DNA of 64,000 bases from CAVQGM01 sp963712065 (GCA_963712065.1 CAVQGM010000001.1:1240001-1304000); one strand, 5' to 3'. Counted from the stretch's first letter, positions 25,395-36,933 are shown. Numbers and translations are program-made. The notes: generated by a model from the sequence alone, not told the origin.

Positions 25395-26384
25395 TCAGCC
25401 GAGGATGACGACGGCGAGGCTCAGATAGATCACGATCGAGAGCAGGTCCTGCACGACGGTCGCCAACGGGCCCGACCCGAAGGCCGGATCCCGTCCGAGG
25501 CGGGACAGGACCCAGGGCAGCACCAGGGCGACGACCGACGCCACCGAACAACTCGCCCACAGCGAGATCGCCACCACGGCCGCCACCTCGACGTCTCCCC
25601 ACACGACAACGGCGAAGGCGAGGAACGCGGCGGCGATCAGGCCACCGATCAACATCCCGGTGGCCGACTCCTTGCCCACCACGTTCCGGATCGACACGCC
25701 GACCGAGAGGCCGCGCACGGCGACGGTCTCGGTCTGGGTGCCGACGGCGTCGGCCATGTAGACGATCGCGGGGAGGAAGAACGCGAGCACGACCTGCTCC
25801 TCGAGGCTGCTCTCGAACCGCCCGACGATCGCGGCCGACGCCATGGCGCCGAGCAGGCCGAGGGCGAGCCACGGCAGGCGGTGCCACAGGCGGGCGCGGA
25901 TCCCCTCTTCGCTCGCCATCCGCACGGTGCTGCGGTCGTGCAGGAAGCCGCCGAGGCGGGCCAGGTCCTCGTCGTGCTCCCGGAGCAGCACGGCGGCCAG
26001 GGCGACCGGAGGGATGAGGCCGACGAACTCGTCCCGGTCGTCCACCACGGCGAGGGCACTCTCGCCGTGGCGGACCATCGTCCACGCCGCCACCTCCTGG
26101 TCGACCCCTGGCGCGACGACCGGCGGCGTCGCATCCATGCACGTCGACATCGGTGCGTCGTCGGGAGCGGCCATGAGGGTCTCGACGGTGACGAGACCTC
26201 GGAGCACGCGGCCCTCGCACACGGCGACGTCACTCAGGCTTCCCCACCGGTGCCCGGGGAGTCGGGCCCGGACCGCGGCGGCACGGTCGTGCGGGGAGGC
26301 GATGGGCACGTCGGTGACGACGTGGGACGAAGCCGTCTCGAGGCGGGACGGGAGCGTGTCGAGCGCGGTGTCGAGGGGTGCCAT
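25395..26384 (-). CDS. MgtE-like Mg2+/divalent cation transporter
   Basis: The 329-residue protein has a CBS-domain pair (about 25-150, including SALAVVDDRDEFVGLIPP) and a C-terminal membrane domain of five helices with the MgtE pore region MADAVGTQTET, EESATGML-type and FGSGPLATVVQDLLS motifs. The N-terminal Mg2+-sensing domain of full-length MgtE is missing. Start at 26384 precedes the conserved region; an extension upstream is not protein-like. It converges on hspR, with 15 bp between stops. Confidence 0.82.
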   Translation of the reverse strand: MAPLDTALDTLPSRLETASSHVVTDVPIASPHDRAAAVRARLPGHRWGSLSDVAVCEGRVLRGLVTVETLMAAPDDAPMSTCMDATPPVVAPGVDQEVAAWTMVRHGESALAVVDDRDEFVGLIPPVALAAVLLREHDEDLARLGGFLHDRSTVRMASEEGIRARLWHRLPWLALGLLGAMASAAIVGRFESSLEEQVVLAFFLPAIVYMADAVGTQTETVAVRGLSVGVSIRNVVGKESATGMLIGGLIAAAFLAFAVVVWGDVEVAAVVAISLWASCSVASVVALVLPWVLSRLGRDPAFGSGPLATVVQDLLSIVIYLSLAVVILG

Positions 26385-26430
26385 ACGGCCATGATCGTCG
26401 CTTCGGGGTGCCGGCGGAACGGACTGCTCG

Positions 26431-26436
26431 TAGGCT
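26431..26436 (+). promoter_or_regulatory. -10 box for the OsmC-family gene (leaderless)
   Basis: TAGGCT is 7 nt before the ATG at 26444. Confidence 0.6.
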
Positions 26437-26443
26437 CGCCGCC

Positions 26444-26869
26444 ATGGCCACCACACGACGCGCGACGACCGACTGGCGAGGCCCCCTCATCGAGGGGAGC
26501 GGCCAGGTGACCCTCGAGTCCTCGGGGCTCGGCACCTACGACGTGACCTGGGCGTCGCGGGCCGAGGCCCCGGCCGGGCGCACCAGCCCGGAAGAGCTCA
26601 TCGCCGCCGCCCACTCGTCCTGCTTCTCGATGGCGTTCTCCGCCGCGCTGGCGAGGAACGGCACGCCGCCCGAGCGCCTGGAGACCTCCGCCGACGTGAC
26701 CTTCCAGCCCGGCGAGGGCATCACCGGCATCGTCCTCACCGTGCGCGGCACCGTCCCGGGGCTGTCGTCCGAGCAGTTCCTGGAGATGGCCGAGGCGGCC
26801 AAGCAGAACTGCCCCGTGAGCAAGGCCCTCACCGGCACCACGGTCAGCCTCGACGCGGCGCTGGCCTGA
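26444..26869 (+). CDS. OsmC/Ohr-family peroxiredoxin-like protein
   Basis: The 141-residue protein has the two conserved cysteines of the family in HSSCFSMAFSAAL (residue about 62) and NCPVSKAL (about 124), plus the SPEELIAAAH segment. It belongs to the OsmC subgroup, which reduces organic hydroperoxides using a Cys pair. Length and motif spacing are normal. Confidence 0.9.
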   Translation: MATTRRATTDWRGPLIEGSGQVTLESSGLGTYDVTWASRAEAPAGRTSPEELIAAAHSSCFSMAFSAALARNGTPPERLETSADVTFQPGEGITGIVLTVRGTVPGLSSEQFLEMAEAAKQNCPVSKALTGTTVSLDAALA

Positions 26870-26894
26870 GACCCGGCGCCAGGCCCCGGACCCA

Positions 26895-26922
26895 GGGCGG
26901 CCGGCCCGTGGACCGGCCGCCC
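26895..26922. terminator. Bidirectional terminator between OsmC gene and ABC operon
   Basis: A perfect 10-bp stem (GGGCGGCCGG/CCGGCCGCCC) with an 8-base loop lies between the convergent stops. Confidence 0.8.
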
Positions 26923-26941
26923 CCGTCGATCGAGGACGGTC

Positions 26942-27883
26942 CTAGAGGAAGTCGTTCTCCTCGAGCCAGGCCTGGGCGATGTCGGCCGCCTCTTCCTTGT
27001 CGACGCTGTAGCGCTCGTTGAGCTCGGTGAGGGTCTCGGTGGTGAGCTCGGCGCTGATCTCGTTCACCAGGGCGGCCATCTCCGGACCGTAGGCATCGAC
27101 GACGTTCTGGGCGACGACGGGCACGATGTTGTCGGCGTTCAGCATCCCCTTGTCGTCTTCGAGAGCGATGAGCTCGTCGCTCGTCAGCTCACCGTCGGTG
27201 GAGAACAACACGGCGACCCCGATCTCGCCGTTCTGCAGTGCCGTGGCGGTCACGCCGGTGTCGAGGGCGACGAAGGTGCCGGAGAAGTCGACGCCGTACA
27301 CGCTCTGGAGGCCGCCGACGCAGAACGGGTTGGTGGCGCAGTCGGCCGGACCGCCCATCTTCAGGTCAGCGCCCTTGGCGGCCAGGTCGGAGAGGGTGGC
27401 GAGACCGAGCGAGTCGGCTGTGGCCTTGGTGACGACGAAGGCGTTGGTGTTCACCCCGGGGGCCGGCTCGAGCGCCACCAGGCCCATCTCTTCGAGGCGG
27501 GGCTGGAGCAGGGCGAGGGTCTCGTCGACATCGCTCGTCGCCTCACCGGCCTTGTCGTTGAGGAACTCGAGCAGCGACGCCACGTATTCGGGCGCGAAGT
27601 TGATCTCCCCCGACTCGAAGGCCCCCATCTCGATGTCGCGGAACCCGCCGAGGGCCTGCTGCTCCACGTCGTAGCCCGCGGCGGCGAGCGCCTGGCCGTA
27701 GATCTCGGCCAGGATGGCCGACTCGCCGAAGTCCTGCGCGCCGATCGTGATGGTGGGACCGCTCGGGGTCGTGGTTCCCGTCGTGCCCTCCGACGACGTG
27801 TCGTCGTCGGAGTCACCGCAGGCGGCGGCGACGAGCCCCATCACTGCGAGCAGGGCGAGGAGCCATCGGAGGTTTCGCTTCAT
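26942..27883 (-). CDS. Glycine betaine/choline ABC transporter, substrate-binding lipoprotein
   Basis: The 313-residue protein has a lipoprotein signal with lipobox LVAAAC (Cys at 22), a Thr-rich linker, and an OpuBC/ProX-type binding domain: ITIGAQDFGESAILAEIYGQAL, ALGGFRDIEMGAFESGEIN, then PVVAQNVVDAYG and a C-terminal helix. It should bind a quaternary amine such as glycine betaine or choline and deliver it to the permeases. It is the last gene of the operon; its ATG overlaps the permease stop by 4 bp (ATGA). Confidence 0.88.
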   Translation of the reverse strand: MKRNLRWLLALLAVMGLVAAACGDSDDDTSSEGTTGTTTPSGPTITIGAQDFGESAILAEIYGQALAAAGYDVEQQALGGFRDIEMGAFESGEINFAPEYVASLLEFLNDKAGEATSDVDETLALLQPRLEEMGLVALEPAPGVNTNAFVVTKATADSLGLATLSDLAAKGADLKMGGPADCATNPFCVGGLQSVYGVDFSGTFVALDTGVTATALQNGEIGVAVLFSTDGELTSDELIALEDDKGMLNADNIVPVVAQNVVDAYGPEMAALVNEISAELTTETLTELNERYSVDKEEAADIAQAWLEENDFL

Positions 27884-28635
27884 GGCGTGGCCTTTCCGGG
27901 CGACAGCTCGACGCCCTCGGTGGTGGTGCTGACGGATGGTGCCGCAGGGACACGTCGGGTGCGTCGGTGCTCCCATGGAGCCACGACGCGCTCGAGGGAT
28001 GAGAACGCGACCTCGGTGAGGATGGACAGGGCGGCCACCAACACGGCGCCGGCCAGGATCTTGCCATCATCGCGCTGCGCGAACCCTTCGTAGATGAGGG
28101 TGCCGAGATCCTGGTAGCCCACCCAGGCGCCCAGGGTGGCGGTGGCGACGACCTGCACCGCCGACACCCGCACCCCGGTGATGATGAGGGGGATGGCGAT
28201 CGGGGTCTGGACCCGCCACAGCACCTCCCTGCTCCGCATGCCCATGCCGACCGCCGACTCGGTGATGTCGCGGTCGACGCCCTGGATGCCGGTGAACGCG
28301 TTGGTGAACATCGGTGGGACGGCGAGCAGGACGAGGGCGACGAACGTGGGCCAGATGGTGAGTCCCCGACCCCACTGGCTGAAGATGCCGAAGGCGAGCA
28401 CGAGCACGGCGAACGACGGCAGCGCCCGGCCGATGTTGACCACCGCCACCGCGGCGGCCCCGCCGCGCCCCCGCCGACCGATGATCACCCCCGCTGGGAT
28501 GGCGATGGCCGCCGCCGCGCCGGTGGCCATCGCTGCAAGGCGTACGTGGTTCCAGAGCAGCGCGAGGATCCCGGTCGGGCCGGTCCAGTGCGCCGCGGTG
28601 GTCAGGAACTCCCACCCCTGTGCCAGCGCGCTCAC
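27880..28635 (-). CDS. Glycine betaine/choline ABC transporter permease (second)
   Basis: The 251-residue protein has six membrane helices and the EAA-loop of binding-protein-dependent permeases (RDITESAVGMGMRSREVLWRVQ in two parts), plus NIGRALPSFAVLVLAF typical of ProW/OpuCB permeases. A GTG start at 28635 overlaps the stop of the previous permease by 4 bp. Confidence 0.87.
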   Translation of the reverse strand: MSALAQGWEFLTTAAHWTGPTGILALLWNHVRLAAMATGAAAAIAIPAGVIIGRRGRGGAAAVAVVNIGRALPSFAVLVLAFGIFSQWGRGLTIWPTFVALVLLAVPPMFTNAFTGIQGVDRDITESAVGMGMRSREVLWRVQTPIAIPLIITGVRVSAVQVVATATLGAWVGYQDLGTLIYEGFAQRDDGKILAGAVLVAALSILTEVAFSSLERVVAPWEHRRTRRVPAAPSVSTTTEGVELSPGKATP

Positions 28636-29321
28636 GTCGCGACCACCCGTTGGTCGCGGGCCCAGGGCGTGAGCAGGCGCTGCACGCCGAGCAGGCTCAG
28701 GTCCAGCACGACGGCGAGGGCGATGGACAGGGTGGCACCGACGACGATCGGGGTCGTGAAGTTGCGACCCAGCCCGTCGAGGATGAACACGCCGTACCCG
28801 CCCGAGCCCACGAGGGCGGTGACCGTGACCAGGCCGACCACGGTCACCGACGCGATCCGCAGCCCGGCGATGATCGTCGGGGTCGCCAGACGGAGGTCGA
28901 CCGACGCCAGGCGACGCCAGCGGGTGAAGCCCATGCCGTCGGCCGCCTCCTTGACCTCGTCGGGGACGCCGTCGACGCCGGCGACGATGTTCCGCACGAG
29001 GATGAGGAGCGTGTAGCTGACGAGGCCGATCTCGGCGGTGACGAAGGTCAGCCCGGTGATGGGCACGAGGAACGCGAACAGGGCGACGCTCGGGATGGCG
29101 TACATGATCCCGGTCGCCCAGGTGATCGGTGCGTAGGTGTGTCGCCAACGGATGGCGATGAGCGACAGCACGACGGCGATCACGAGGCCGACGCCGAGCG
29201 CGACCGCCGTGAGCTGCAGGTGCTCGACGGTGCGGGACCAGATCTCGTCGCGGTTGCGATCGACCCAGTCCCACCAGATGAACGACTCGGCGTCGTTGGT
29301 GCCGAGCACCGCAGCGGTCAC
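28632..29321 (-). CDS. Glycine betaine/choline ABC transporter permease (first)
   Basis: The 229-residue permease has about six helices, ATGIMYAIPSVALFAFLVP, and the EAA-loop DEVKEAADGMGFTRWRRL. It pairs with the other permease to form the channel. Its GTG start overlaps the ATPase stop by 4 bp. Confidence 0.87.
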   Translation of the reverse strand: MTAAVLGTNDAESFIWWDWVDRNRDEIWSRTVEHLQLTAVALGVGLVIAVVLSLIAIRWRHTYAPITWATGIMYAIPSVALFAFLVPITGLTFVTAEIGLVSYTLLILVRNIVAGVDGVPDEVKEAADGMGFTRWRRLASVDLRLATPTIIAGLRIASVTVVGLVTVTALVGSGGYGVFILDGLGRNFTTPIVVGATLSIALAVVLDLSLLGVQRLLTPWARDQRVVAT

Positions 29322-30415
29322 CTCACGCCCTCGCTGATCTGGTCGATGGTGAGCATGCCGAGGTAGCCGTCGTCGCCGTCGAGTACGACCGCGACCCGCG
29401 TCTCGGAGGTCACCAGGATGTCCAGTGCCTCGCGGAGCGCCGTGTCGGTGCGCACCCAGGCGCGGAACCGACGGGCCGTGGCCTCGCCTACCGTCTCCAC
29501 GCCATCGAGCTCGTCGACGGGCACCCAGCCACGGAGGCGGTCACCGTCAAGGACGGCGACCCAGTCGAACCCGTGGGCCTCCATGACCGCCTTGGCCTCG
29601 GCCGGTGTGGCGTCGGCGGGCACGGCGGCGCCCACCGAAAGGGCGACGTCGGCGACCTTGAGCAGGGCCATGCGCCGCAGGCCGCGCTCGGCCCCGAGGA
29701 ACCGCTCGACGAACTCGTTGGCCGGTGAGCGGAGCAGTTCCTCGGGCGGCCCGTACTGTTCGAGCACGCCACCGATGTTCAGGAGGGCGATGCGGTCACC
29801 GAGCTTGATCGCCTCGTCGATGTCGTGGGTCACGAGCACGATGGTCTTCTGCACTCGGGCCTGCAGTGCGAGCAGCTCGTCCTGGAGGTGGGCTCGCACG
29901 ATGGGGTCGACCGCGCTGTAGGGCTCGTCCATGAGGAGCACCGGCGGGTCGGCGGCGAGGGCCCGGGCCACGCCGACGCGCTGTTGCTGGCCTCCGGACA
30001 GCGCCGACGGGTAGCGGTCGAGCAGGTCGTCGTCGAGACCGACCAGGTCAGCGAGCTCGCGCACCCGGTCCTTGATGCGGTCCTTGTCCCATCCCACGAG
30101 CTTGGGGACCGTGGCGATGTTGTCGGCGATGGTCTTGTGCGGGAACAGACCGGTGTGCTGGATGACGTAGCCGATCCGACGCCGCAGTTCGTGGGTCGGC
30201 TGCTGGAGCACGTCGACGCCCTCGACCACGATCCGGCCGCTCGTCGGTTCGATGAGCCGGTTGACCATCTTGAGCGTGGTCGTCTTGCCACACCCGGACG
30301 GGCCCACCAGCACGGCGATGCTCCCCTCGGGGATCTCGAGGCTGAGGTCGGTGACCGCGGGACGGGGCGCTCCGGCGAACTCCTTCCGGACAGCGACGAG
30401 GCTGATCGCCGGCAT
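29318..30415 (-). CDS. Glycine betaine/choline ABC transporter ATPase with CBS domains
   Basis: The 365-residue protein has Walker A GPSGCGKTT, Q-loop, signature ALSGGQQQRVGVARAL, Walker B PVLLMDEP and LVTHDIDEAIKLGD, all OpuCA/ProV-like. Two C-terminal CBS domains (about 240-365) probably sense ionic strength, as in OpuA. It opens the four-gene operon, which runs through two permeases to the binding protein with 4-bp overlaps throughout. The start follows a TAGCGT box by 6 nt. Confidence 0.92.
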   Translation of the reverse strand: MPAISLVAVRKEFAGAPRPAVTDLSLEIPEGSIAVLVGPSGCGKTTTLKMVNRLIEPTSGRIVVEGVDVLQQPTHELRRRIGYVIQHTGLFPHKTIADNIATVPKLVGWDKDRIKDRVRELADLVGLDDDLLDRYPSALSGGQQQRVGVARALAADPPVLLMDEPYSAVDPIVRAHLQDELLALQARVQKTIVLVTHDIDEAIKLGDRIALLNIGGVLEQYGPPEELLRSPANEFVERFLGAERGLRRMALLKVADVALSVGAAVPADATPAEAKAVMEAHGFDWVAVLDGDRLRGWVPVDELDGVETVGEATARRFRAWVRTDTALREALDILVTSETRVAVVLDGDDGYLGMLTIDQISEGVR

Positions 30416-30421
30416 CCCGCG

Positions 30422-30427
30422 ACGCTA
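30422..30427 (-). promoter_or_regulatory. -10 box for the betaine ABC operon (leaderless)
   Basis: TAGCGT on the minus strand is 6 nt before the ATG at 30415. Confidence 0.55.
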
Positions 30428-30477
30428 GCCAGGCCTCGGCACGATCGCGCGCCGTCGTGCCCGGGCTCGTCGACACG

Positions 30478-31158
30478 TCAGCGGCAGCGGTGCCGTGCGA
30501 GGACGCGCGCCACCGCCTCTCGCGGCACGCGCCCGTCGGCGACCTCGTCGGCCGATCGGCCGAGTTGGCTGCCGATCCACGCCAGCACGTCGTGCTCGGA
30601 CCAGGCCGTCCACCGCCGCCCCTCGGCCGCCAGGACGGCGAGGGCGCGAGGGGTGCCGTCGACGCACAAGGTCCCGGCGGTGGCGCGGTACGCGAGCACC
30701 TCGGGATGGGACGACAGGTCGACGTCGACGTCGACGGGGGTCACCACGCCCGGGGCGACGGCAACGTGAACGTACGTGTCGGGGACCCCCTCGCTGTCGT
30801 CGAGGGCGATGCGCTGCGCCTCGGTGACGAGGACCAGGTGGGTCCGTAGGCGGGTGCCGACCGACGGGGCGATCGTCGCGGGGACGGCGCCGTAGCTCGC
30901 CTGGTAGGCCGCGAACGCGGCGTCGTGGTCGGCGACATCGACGGCCACCACGGCCAGGGGATCGACCGCCTCCCGCCGCCGGAGCTTCTCGGTGAGCCGG
31001 CTCGGGGCGGCGTTGGACCCGACGGCCAGGCGTGGCCACCGGCCGGCGAGGAGCTCGACCGTCTCGTCGGTCCGGAGCGGTCGGTGCTCGCCGGTGGCGG
31101 GCTCGAGTCGGTATGAGCCCCGTGGCCGGTCCCAGGGGTAGGTCCGCGGATCCTGCAC
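30478..31158 (-). CDS. Uncharacterised protein, possible gamma-glutamylcyclotransferase-like fold
   Basis: The 226-residue protein shows RLAVGSNAAPSRLTEKL (about 44-60), reminiscent of the YGSN loop of gamma-glutamylcyclotransferases, and VTEAQRIALDDSEGVPDTYV, similar to their L-x-x-L-D-x-x-E-G segment. The match is distant and the catalytic Glu is not clear. A C-terminal region of about 60 residues is of unknown type. The GTG start lies 8 nt after a TACCCT box and is divergent from clpB. Confidence 0.6.
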   Translation of the reverse strand: MQDPRTYPWDRPRGSYRLEPATGEHRPLRTDETVELLAGRWPRLAVGSNAAPSRLTEKLRRREAVDPLAVVAVDVADHDAAFAAYQASYGAVPATIAPSVGTRLRTHLVLVTEAQRIALDDSEGVPDTYVHVAVAPGVVTPVDVDVDLSSHPEVLAYRATAGTLCVDGTPRALAVLAAEGRRWTAWSEHDVLAWIGSQLGRSADEVADGRVPREAVARVLARHRCR

Positions 31159-31166
31159 GACCGGCG

Positions 31167-31172
31167 AGGGTA
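31167..31172 (-). promoter_or_regulatory. -10 box (leaderless)
   Basis: TACCCT on the minus strand is 8 nt before the GTG at 31158. Confidence 0.5.
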
Positions 31173-31195
31173 GCCATCTCGGACGGACGGGAATA

Positions 31196-31220
31196 AAGTT
31201 GAGCGTCTAGTTGTCAACTT
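31196..31220. promoter_or_regulatory. HAIR-type operator (HspR binding site) upstream of clpB
   Basis: AAGTTGA-N11-TCAACTT has the same arms and spacing as the site upstream of dnaK. It lies 66 bp before the clpB start and puts clpB in the HspR regulon. Confidence 0.85.
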
Positions 31221-31286
31221 TCCTGAGCTTCCCGTTTCGGGGAGCCTCCCCACGACCTCTCGACACGACACGGAGCACGCCCCGCC

Positions 31287-33782
<2,496 letters not shown>

Positions 33783-33811
33783 CGTCGGTCGGCCGCCGAC
33801 GGCCCGCCGAC

Positions 33812-33817
33812 TAGGCT
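33812..33817 (+). promoter_or_regulatory. -10 box for purA
   Basis: TAGGCT lies 39 nt before the purA GTG. A start near 33824 would give a leader of about 33 nt carrying the GAAGGGA ribosome site. Confidence 0.45.
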
Positions 33818-33856
33818 CCCGACGTACCGACGGGCCACATCGAAGGGAAGTCGCGC

Positions 33857-35137
33857 GTGCCTGCAACCGTGGTGGTCGGGACCCAGTGGGGCGACGAGGG
33901 CAAGGGCAAGTTCACCGACCTGGTCGCCAAGGAGATGCACCTGGTCGTGCGCTACCAGGGCGGCCACAACGCGGGTCACACGATCGTGGTGGAGGGAGAG
34001 AGCTTCGCCCTCCAGCTGGTGCCGAGCGGCATCCTCTACGACCACATCACCCCGGTGATCGGCAACGGTGTCGTCGTCGACCCCCGTGTGCTGATCGCCG
34101 AGGTCGACGTGCTCGAGGCCAAGGGCGTCGACACCTCTCGGCTACGGGTGAGCGGCAACGCCCACCTGATCCTCCCGTACCACCAGGAGCTCGACAAGGT
34201 CACCGAGCGCTACCTCGGCAAGAACAAGCTCGGCACGACGAAGCGGGGCATCGGCCCGGCCTACGCCGACAAGGCGTCCCGGGTGGGCCTGCGCGTGCAG
34301 GACCTGCTCGACCCGAAGATCTTCCGCCAGAAGCTCGACGTCGTGCTCCGCGAGAAGAACGCGGTGCTGGCCAAGGTCTACAACCAGTTGCCCCTGGACG
34401 CCGACGTCATCGCCGACGAGTACCTCGACGTCTGCCTCCCTCGCATCGCCCCGATGATCGCCGACTCGGTCGCCCTCGTCCACGAGGCTCTCGAGGCCGG
34501 TCAGCAGGTCCTGCTCGAAGGGGCCCAGGCGACCTTCCTCGACCTCGACCACGGCACCTATCCGTTCGTCACCTCGTCGAACCCCGTCGCCGGCGGCGCG
34601 TGCACCGGTGCCGGGATCGGCCCGCGCTACATCGACCGCGTCATCGGCATCGCCAAGGCCTACGTCACCCGCGTCGGCACCGGGCCGTTCCCCACCGAGC
34701 TCCTCGACGACGTCGGCGACCTGCTCGTCGACCGGGGCCACGAGTACGGCACCAACACCGGTCGCCGGCGACGGCCGGGCTGGTTCGACGCGGTGATGCT
34801 GCGCCACGCGGTGCGGCTCAACTCGCTGTCCGACGTCGCCCTCACCAAGCTCGACGTGCTCGACACCCTGCCCGAGCTCAAGGTGTGCGTCGCCTACGAG
34901 GCCGACGGGGCCCGCTTCGAGCACCTGCCCTACCACCAGTCGGTGCTGCACAAGGTCGTGCCCGTCTACGAGACGCTCCCCGGTTGGCAGACCGACCTCA
35001 CCGCGCTCACCGAGCGACGTCAGCTGCCGAAGGAGGCCCTCGACTACATCGCCTTCCTCGAGGACCAGATCGGCGTGCCGATCAGCCTCGTCGGGGTCGG
35101 CCCTGGCCGCGAGCAGTTCCTGCACTTCGCCCCATGA
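33857..35137 (+). CDS. purA: Adenylosuccinate synthetase
   Basis: The 426-residue protein begins with VVVGTQWGDEGKGKFTDLVA, the IMP/GTP-binding loop, then GGHNAGHTIV, KRGIGPAYADKASR, LLEGAQATFLDLDHGTYPFVTSS and the C-terminal GVGPGREQF. It makes adenylosuccinate from IMP and aspartate. A GTG start has a GAAGGGA ribosome site. The stop overlaps the purD start (ATGA). Confidence 0.97.
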   Translation: MPATVVVGTQWGDEGKGKFTDLVAKEMHLVVRYQGGHNAGHTIVVEGESFALQLVPSGILYDHITPVIGNGVVVDPRVLIAEVDVLEAKGVDTSRLRVSGNAHLILPYHQELDKVTERYLGKNKLGTTKRGIGPAYADKASRVGLRVQDLLDPKIFRQKLDVVLREKNAVLAKVYNQLPLDADVIADEYLDVCLPRIAPMIADSVALVHEALEAGQQVLLEGAQATFLDLDHGTYPFVTSSNPVAGGACTGAGIGPRYIDRVIGIAKAYVTRVGTGPFPTELLDDVGDLLVDRGHEYGTNTGRRRRPGWFDAVMLRHAVRLNSLSDVALTKLDVLDTLPELKVCVAYEADGARFEHLPYHQSVLHKVVPVYETLPGWQTDLTALTERRQLPKEALDYIAFLEDQIGVPISLVGVGPGREQFLHFAP

Positions 35138-36366
35138 GCCGGCCGACCGTCGTCGTCGTCGGCTCCGGCGGTCGGGAGCACGCCCTCGCCGTGGCCCTCG
35201 GCCGCTCGGCCGACGTGGTCGTCACGCCGGGCAACCCGGGCATCCCCGGCTCGGTGGCCGCACCCCCCGAGGCGCTCGAGGCCGACCTGTTCGTCATCGG
35301 CCCCGAGGTCCCGATCGTCGACGGCCTGGCCGATCGGCTCCGAGCCCGGGGGGCGCTCGTGTTCGGCCCGGGGGCGGACGGGGGCCGGCTCGAGGGGTCG
35401 AAGGCCTGGATGAAGGAGATCCTGGTCGACGCCGGGGTCCCGACGGCGCGCTACGGAGCGTTCACCGCGTCATCCCCCGCCCATGCGTTCCTCGACACGC
35501 TCGACGGCCTGTACGTCGTGAAGACCGACGGGCTGGCCGCCGGCAAGGGCGTGCTGGTCACCGAGTCGATCGCCGATGCCCGCGCCGCGGTCGACGACTA
35601 CCTCTCGGGCGCGGCGTTCGGTGATGCCGGCCGAACCGTCGTGATCGAGGAGGGCCTCACCGGTCCCGAGCTGTCGGTGCTGGCCCTGTGCGACGGCCGG
35701 GTTGCCGTGCCCCTCGCCCCGGCACAGGACTTCAAGCGCGTGGGAGACGGGGACGCCGGCCCCAACACCGGTGGCATGGGTGCCTACTCGCCGGTGCCGG
35801 TGGCCGGGCCCGCCGTGGTCGACGCGGTCATGGGCGGCGCCGTCGAGCCGACCCTCGCCGCGCTGCGGGCGCGGGGGATCGACTACCGCGGCGTCCTGTA
35901 CGCCGGGCTCATGCTCACCCCGGCCGGCCCCAAGGTGCTCGAGTACAACGTGCGGTTCGGCGATCCCGAGACCCAGGTCGTGCTGCCCCGCCTGCGCAGC
36001 GACCTCGTCGACCTGCTGCGGGAGGCGGCCGAGGGCGCGCTGCGCAGCGAGCCGGTCTTCGACGACGGGGCTGCGGTCGCCGTGGTGTGCGCGGCCGAGG
36101 GCTACCCGCGCTCGCCGCGCACCGGCGACGTGATCGAAGGGCTCGACGAGGCGCGTGCGATCGACGGCGTCGAGGTGTTCTGCGCCGGCGTCGGCGCCGA
36201 CGACCGGGGCCGACTGGTCACCGCCGGTGGTCGCGTGCTCGCCGTCACCGGCCTCGGTGACGACCTCGCCGCGGCGCGGTCGCGGGCCTACGACGCCGTC
36301 GGCCGACTCTCGTGGCCGGGGATGCACCATCGTCGGGACATCGCCGCCGACGCGGCGCGCACCTGA
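35134..36366 (+). CDS. purD: Phosphoribosylamine-glycine ligase
   Basis: The 410-residue ATP-grasp enzyme starts VVVVGSGGREHALAVAL, with VVKTDGLAAGKGVLVT, EEGLTGPELSVLALCDG, GPNTGGMGAYSPVPV and EYNVRFGDPETQVVLPRL. It joins glycine to phosphoribosylamine in step 2 of purine synthesis. It is coupled to purA by a 4-bp overlap. Confidence 0.97.
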   Translation: MSRPTVVVVGSGGREHALAVALGRSADVVVTPGNPGIPGSVAAPPEALEADLFVIGPEVPIVDGLADRLRARGALVFGPGADGGRLEGSKAWMKEILVDAGVPTARYGAFTASSPAHAFLDTLDGLYVVKTDGLAAGKGVLVTESIADARAAVDDYLSGAAFGDAGRTVVIEEGLTGPELSVLALCDGRVAVPLAPAQDFKRVGDGDAGPNTGGMGAYSPVPVAGPAVVDAVMGGAVEPTLAALRARGIDYRGVLYAGLMLTPAGPKVLEYNVRFGDPETQVVLPRLRSDLVDLLREAAEGALRSEPVFDDGAAVAVVCAAEGYPRSPRTGDVIEGLDEARAIDGVEVFCAGVGADDRGRLVTAGGRVLAVTGLGDDLAAARSRAYDAVGRLSWPGMHHRRDIAADAART

Positions 36367-36414
36367 CCCTGGGGTCGGCCCCGGTCACGCCGAGGCGCCG
36401 GCGGTCGAACGGCG

Positions 36415-36795
36415 TCAGAAGGGGACGCGGTGCTCCGTGCGGGGGCCTCGCTCGGCCTCGGCCCACGCGTAGGCGTCGGGCTCACCCTCGGCGGTCTCGG
36501 GCATGGACCAGTCGATCTCGACGGCCCGCACGTCGACGGCCCCTTCTGCTCCCGCAGCGGCCTTCTGGGCCTGCTGGCGCGCCTTGGTCCGGCGGCGGAG
36601 CTCCCGCCGCGAGATCCTGGTGGGCCGTCCGGCGTTGGACCGGACGCCCGACGCAGCCAGCGCGCAGGCGATGCAGTAGGGCGTCTGGCCCCGACCGAAG
36701 GCGTACACGAGGCACTCCTCGCAGAAGTCCTCGCCACAGCTCCGGCACAGGTCGGTCGCCTGCTCGAACTGGTGCTTCACGCACTGACCGTTCAC
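36415..36795 (-). CDS. Small zinc-finger (B-box-like) protein
   Basis: About 126 residues: the N-terminal 45 hold a two-zinc cluster, CVKHQFEQATDLCRSCGE, then DFCEECLVYAFG and YCIACAL, six cysteines and a histidine in a B-box-like arrangement. The rest is basic (RRELRRRTKARQQAQKA) and then acidic. Similar short cysteine-rich proteins are common in actinobacteria with unknown roles. The GTG at 36795 is chosen because it directly precedes the first zinc ligand; a longer form up to about 36828 or 36939 is possible. Confidence 0.65.
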   Translation of the reverse strand: MNGQCVKHQFEQATDLCRSCGEDFCEECLVYAFGRGQTPYCIACALAASGVRSNAGRPTRISRRELRRRTKARQQAQKAAAGAEGAVDVRAVEIDWSMPETAEGEPDAYAWAEAERGPRTEHRVPF

Positions 36796-36896
36796 GGCTC
36801 GGTCCTGCCGGTCTCCCTCGAGTAGCACGTTCGACCACCCATCCCGTCGCGGTTGTCCTACCCGAGCACTTCGACGCGGTGTGGTCACGGCTTGAC

Positions 36897-36933
36897 CGTT
36901 CGGTGACCATCCGTGGTCGAAATGAACCGAACG
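36897..36933. repeat. Inverted repeat between the zinc-finger gene and purB
   Basis: CGTTCGGT-N21-ACCGAACG is a perfect 8-bp inverted repeat about 100 bp upstream of purB. The CCGAAC half-site resembles the core of the Gram-positive PurBox, but the spacing and orientation may differ, so a link to PurR-type control is only a suggestion. Confidence 0.4.

Noticed and set aside
26384..26456. Upstream extension of the MgtE-like gene
   Set aside because: The extra residues overlap the divergent OsmC promoter and resemble no MgtE N-terminus.
33886..35133. N-terminal extension of PurD through the purA gene in another frame
   Set aside because: The extension is a shadow of purA; the ATG at 35134 gives the normal PurD N-terminus.
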